Of a DNA stretch of 64,000 bases, positions 61,247 through 64,000 are shown piece by piece. Each line of letters begins with the position of its first letter. The stretch's first letter is position 1. Both the position numbers and the translations under genes were made by a program. The notes under the pieces are model-generated. The model did not search any database. It was not told the origin of the DNA and saw nothing but the letters and a program-made list of their open reading frames with translations. Source of the stretch: Neobacillus bataviensis (GTDB taxonomy: Bacteria; Bacillota; Bacilli; Bacillales_B; DSM-18226); contig NZ_JAHXYW010000001.1 in the NCBI RefSeq assembly GCF_019969725.1, positions 62,001 through 126,000 of the forward strand, read 5' to 3'.

Positions 61247-61687
61247 TTATTGTTCAATTCCCCATTCTAACTTTAATAGATCTTTAAGCATATTTACTTG
61301 CTCCAAACCTATTTTTTCTGCGATTTTATCCTCAAGCTGGGCTTTAAGTTCTGCATTTTTTTCGTAGCATTCCTCACCTAAAGCTGTTAGCTGGATACAC
61401 TTCTCTTTCTTGTTGTTTTCTAAGTTTGCAATTTCTACTAATCCTTTTTCAGAAAGATTTGTAATAAACTTATGAATGGCTTGGCGGGATATTTCTACAT
61501 TTTTGGTAACATAGGAAATGGTCGGTCTCTTCTTATAAATCCTGGCCATGATATACCATTCAGAATTGGAAATATAAATCTCACTGTTATCATTCCATGC
61601 TTTTTCTGAAATCTTTCGGACCAAACTATGTCGCTCGCTCAACAAATCTATAAGGTCTAAGTGTTGTAATTCAGAGTTAGGAATCAA
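61247..61687 (-). CDS. MarR-family repressor of the flanking MFS pumps
   Basis: 146 residues from the TTG at 61687, eight bases after GGAG; the longer frame reaches back into the preceding MFS gene and is not credible. The winged helix is YIMARIYKKRPTISYVTKNVEISRQAIHKFITNLSEKGLVEIANLENNKKEKCIQLTALGEECYEKN. It lies between two drug-type transporters on the same strand. Three identical-geometry dyads flank it, so it likely represses its own gene and the downstream pump, and responds to a pump substrate. Confidence 0.88.
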   Translation of the reverse strand: MIPNSELQHLDLIDLLSERHSLVRKISEKAWNDNSEIYISNSEWYIMARIYKKRPTISYVTKNVEISRQAIHKFITNLSEKGLVEIANLENNKKEKCIQLTALGEECYEKNAELKAQLEDKIAEKIGLEQVNMLKDLLKLEWGIEQ

Positions 61688-61742
61688 CCCATTCACTCCA
61701 ATCATATTCTTCGCACCTACTATACAAAATCCGTTATTGGAT

Positions 61743-61757
61743 GTCAATTTAGTTGAC
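61743..61757. promoter_or_regulatory. MarR operator upstream of the marR gene
   Basis: GTCAAT-N3-GTTGAC, one base from the perfect dyad, with the same N3 spacing as the two copies at the next promoter. It overlaps the stop codon of the upstream MFS gene and lies 56 bp before the marR start. Confidence 0.65.
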
Positions 61758-63123
61758 TTCCTTCCCTCGAACGTGCTTTTCGGTAATATAATCCGTACAT
61801 GAATACAGCCATAATGATTACAAAGGAATAGCCAATATAAATATTCCGATAAATATTTTCCGAAGATAAACCTTCCTGAAGGGTTAATAATAAGCCAGAA
61901 ACTGTCACTCCCAGCCCCGCACCGAAAAATTGCATTAATTGGACGATTCCTATCCCCGACCCAATTTGAGTCAGAGGCAGGATTCTGGTGATCTCGTTCG
62001 AAATGCTTGATGAAATGGCCGTAAAGCCCACACTTGCGAACATATAGGTTAAAAGGATGAAATAGGGATTTAAGGTTGTTAACCACGCAAATAGGATAGT
62101 GGCACTTAATAAAAATATTTGCCCAAAAACGATAACCGGTGCATTCCCAAAGCGATCAATTTTTCTACCAATAATTTGTCCAGCTATCACCGCCAAAATG
62201 GCTCCTGGAAAAATGATTATTCCTACCTCTGCTGGTGCTTTCTTGAATACAGTTGACAGAATAATGGGCATTAAAAACAGATTTGAAAAGTTTATGAAAA
62301 ACGCTGAACAACTAATAAATAGAAGTTTTGTATATTGCTTATTTCTGAGGAGTATTGGTGGAATAAACGGCTCTTTAATCTTATTCATATATCTCCAACT
62401 TACTGTCAATAGTACAGCCGTACCTAATAAAAAACCATATGAAAGTGTGGAGAGAGAAAGTAACAGGCCCGTAACACTAAGTCCCGTTAGAATGGCACCA
62501 TATAGATCGAAATGTCCTTTTTTAATAATTTCCTTAGGCAATAACCTTAAGAAGAAAGGAATAGATAGAATAGAAAATCCAGTGATAGCGAAAAGATAAT
62601 TCCATCCTAAGTATTGAGTAATAACTCCTCCTATTACAGGTCCTAAACCAAATGCCAATGAAGCAGCAGACGCAATAATCGCCATCGCTTTTCCACGCCT
62701 TGATACTGGTATATAGCGCCCCGCCATGATCATGCTTAATCCCATCACGGCTCCTGCCCCTGCAGCTTGAAGAATTCGAGCTCCTAATAATAAAATAAAA
62801 TGATTGGAAAAGAAACCGATGATCGAAGCTATTCCTAAAATGCTAATTCCAAAGAGTAGAAGTCTTGAGAGAGGAATAAAATCCGATAGCCTGCCAAATG
62901 TCAACGTTGATATAGCAAACATGATTGAATAACCGGAAACAAGCCAAGATGCGGTGGATGAGTTCAAGGAAAATTCATGAAGGACAACTGGCAATGCAAC
63001 ATTAAACATAGTCGTATTCATTACTACCAGCAAGGTCGTAAAACTCCAAATGAAAATGAGTTTATTCTCTTGAAAGGACACCTTCATTTCAGATTGGGTA
63101 GAATCAATTATAATGGAAGACAT
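61744..63123 (-). CDS. DHA2-family multidrug MFS transporter (2)
   Basis: 459 residues, fourteen helices. The motifs SASWLVSGYSIMFAISTLTFGRLSDF and SLAFGLGPVIGGVITQ correspond to motifs D/A and C of drug antiporters. The C-terminal end is short compared with EmrB. The ATG follows GCGGGGAACAA. It is upstream of the MarR gene with only 57 bp between them and has no terminator, so the two may be co-transcribed. It follows the MBL-fold gene by 37 bp on the same strand, so the three may form one operon. Confidence 0.9.
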   Translation of the reverse strand: MSSIIIDSTQSEMKVSFQENKLIFIWSFTTLLVVMNTTMFNVALPVVLHEFSLNSSTASWLVSGYSIMFAISTLTFGRLSDFIPLSRLLLFGISILGIASIIGFFSNHFILLLGARILQAAGAGAVMGLSMIMAGRYIPVSRRGKAMAIIASAASLAFGLGPVIGGVITQYLGWNYLFAITGFSILSIPFFLRLLPKEIIKKGHFDLYGAILTGLSVTGLLLSLSTLSYGFLLGTAVLLTVSWRYMNKIKEPFIPPILLRNKQYTKLLFISCSAFFINFSNLFLMPIILSTVFKKAPAEVGIIIFPGAILAVIAGQIIGRKIDRFGNAPVIVFGQIFLLSATILFAWLTTLNPYFILLTYMFASVGFTAISSSISNEITRILPLTQIGSGIGIVQLMQFFGAGLGVTVSGLLLTLQEGLSSENIYRNIYIGYSFVIIMAVFMYGLYYRKARSREGSQLN

Positions 63124-63160
63124 TTGTTCCCCGCCTTACTTTTATAATTTTATAATCATT

Positions 63161-63970
63161 CTAGTAATCTAAAGGTGGATTTGTAACAATGGAAGAAATG
63201 ATATGCAAGGAGTCCCATTCTCCACCAGAAACTGACACAATTGGGTACTTTTTCGGAAAAAGCGTTTTATCGATTTCATTAATTGTAAATCCTTTTTCAT
63301 GTAAATCTTTTACTTCACCGCAAAGGTTTTCAAGATCATTTAACTTTTGCTTCAGCATTACTTTTCCGTCTTTTATGTACCCTGAATGGGAGCAAAATAT
63401 CGTTTCGAAATTATACGATAACAGCATTCGAATGGAATTCATAATTAAACGGATTGATTCACTTTTCATAATGACCTTTGTTTTCGGTGCAACATATAAG
63501 TCACCTGTAAATAACCTGCCTGTGTCTTCATGATAAAGCGAGATATGGTCATCTGCATGACCTGGTGTATAAATCACTTTCCACTCTTGACTCTTAGTTT
63601 GAATCGTTTCTCCTAGCGGCAAAGCCGTAAACTCTTTTCGTATCCCCCAAGCCAGCTGGCGATATTTGGGATATGGGCAGGGCTGGGCACAAGTGCTAAT
63701 TCCTTTATCATGTATAAAGATGGGGACATTTCGGTTTTCTTGGAACCATGAAGCTGTCCCTGTATGATCCTCATGACTATGAGTTAATGTAACCAGGTCA
63801 ATCGAATGGCTTTCATAAAATGGAATTAGATCAGATTCAAGGTGTTTACACCCGGTATCAATTAACATTCCGTCTACTAAAAATACATATACTGATCTTC
63901 CTTTTTGTCCTTCCCTTTCAAAGCTTCCCTCAATACAAGTAACGTCTTCTCTTGCGTAAACATTTATCAT
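63161..63970 (-). CDS. MBL-fold metallo-hydrolase
   Basis: 269 residues. The metal-binding HSHEDHTG motif (about residues 63-70), a later TPGHADDHISLYH with a further His ligand, and GDLYVAPK (bridging Asp) identify the metallo-beta-lactamase fold. It probably hydrolyses an ester, lactone or thioester. The ATG at 63970 follows GGGGGAG near the right edge. As first gene of the block with the two MFS transporters and the MarR gene, it may act on the same compound that the pumps export (inference). Confidence 0.88.
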   Translation of the reverse strand: MINVYAREDVTCIEGSFEREGQKGRSVYVFLVDGMLIDTGCKHLESDLIPFYESHSIDLVTLTHSHEDHTGTASWFQENRNVPIFIHDKGISTCAQPCPYPKYRQLAWGIRKEFTALPLGETIQTKSQEWKVIYTPGHADDHISLYHEDTGRLFTGDLYVAPKTKVIMKSESIRLIMNSIRMLLSYNFETIFCSHSGYIKDGKVMLKQKLNDLENLCGEVKDLHEKGFTINEIDKTLFPKKYPIVSVSGGEWDSLHIISSIVTNPPLDY

Positions 63971-64000
63971 GCGTTTACTCCCCCTTTCCTTAAACTCCCT

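Noticed and set aside
61247..62086. A 279-codon frame covering the MarR gene and the end of the MFS gene
   Set aside because: The upstream part is an out-of-frame reading of the MFS gene; GGAG and TTG at 61687 mark the real MarR start.
1..64000. tRNA, rRNA, CRISPR array, prophage, intact insertion sequence or classical riboswitch
   Set aside because: Read on both strands; no cloverleaf, repeat-spacer array, integrase or transposase gene, or recognisable riboswitch core was found.

Overview
The window looks like a chromosome segment of a low-GC, endospore-forming Bacillaceae (Bacillus/Neobacillus type). The evidence is AAAGGAGG-type ribosome binding sites with frequent TTG/GTG starts, U-tailed hairpin terminators after most genes, a CotY/CotZ-type spore coat protein, HelD, Spx with an Rrf2 partner, a GlnR box at glnA, and several small Bacillus-specific families (DUF1540, DUF3934, BA3454, IDEAL). 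I see no rRNA, tRNA, CRISPR array, phage module or intact insertion sequence. Genus-level placement is inference.

Layout. 1-7025: a catabolic operon on the minus strand (two DUF917 proteins around a HyuA-type hydantoinase/oxoprolinase protein and an NCS1 permease). A sigma-54 activator is encoded just upstream, and a -24/-12 promoter and a phased repeat lie between activator and operon. 7195-9949: a LOG-type Rossmann protein and an iron alcohol dehydrogenase. 10088-13247: a stress-regulation cluster (pirin, IDEAL protein, SaiR-like Rrf2 repressor, BA3454 protein, Spx) whose three promoter regions share one dyad. 13510-21013: a 1385-residue secreted subtilase with a dockerin-like tail, HelD, and a coat protein. 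21284-24299: a glnQHMP-type ABC operon. 24386-38201: mostly single housekeeping or uncharacterised genes (DNA glycosylase, NERD protein, acyl carrier protein, rpiA, EcsC, M20 peptidase, azoreductase with MarR regulator, LCP ligase, pssA) plus several small proteins. 38329-44000: glnA with a GlnR box, then a MerR (NmlR/AdhR-type) circuit in which one regulator gene and three matching operators serve an alcohol dehydrogenase, the regulator itself, and an MFS/SDR pair. 44351-50430: transporters, a MocR regulator, and a decayed manganese catalase. 50672-56105: a 1638-residue DUF5724/DUF4132 protein with a small upstream partner gene. 56299-64000: a transporter behind a leader peptide, a DinB protein, a DUF4317 protein, and two drug-type MFS pumps around a MarR repressor with three matching operators.

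The most informative signals are regulatory: four local circuits (sigma-54 activator, Rrf2/Spx, MerR, MarR) whose operators can be read directly from repeated dyads. Two families of short dispersed repeats (GGGACGGTTCTC hairpins and CCCGTTTGTTTAA elements) sit between genes. Two genes are clearly broken: a Mn-catalase and an MBL-fold fragment. Several start codons were moved from the longest reading frame to the codon placed by the ribosome binding site.
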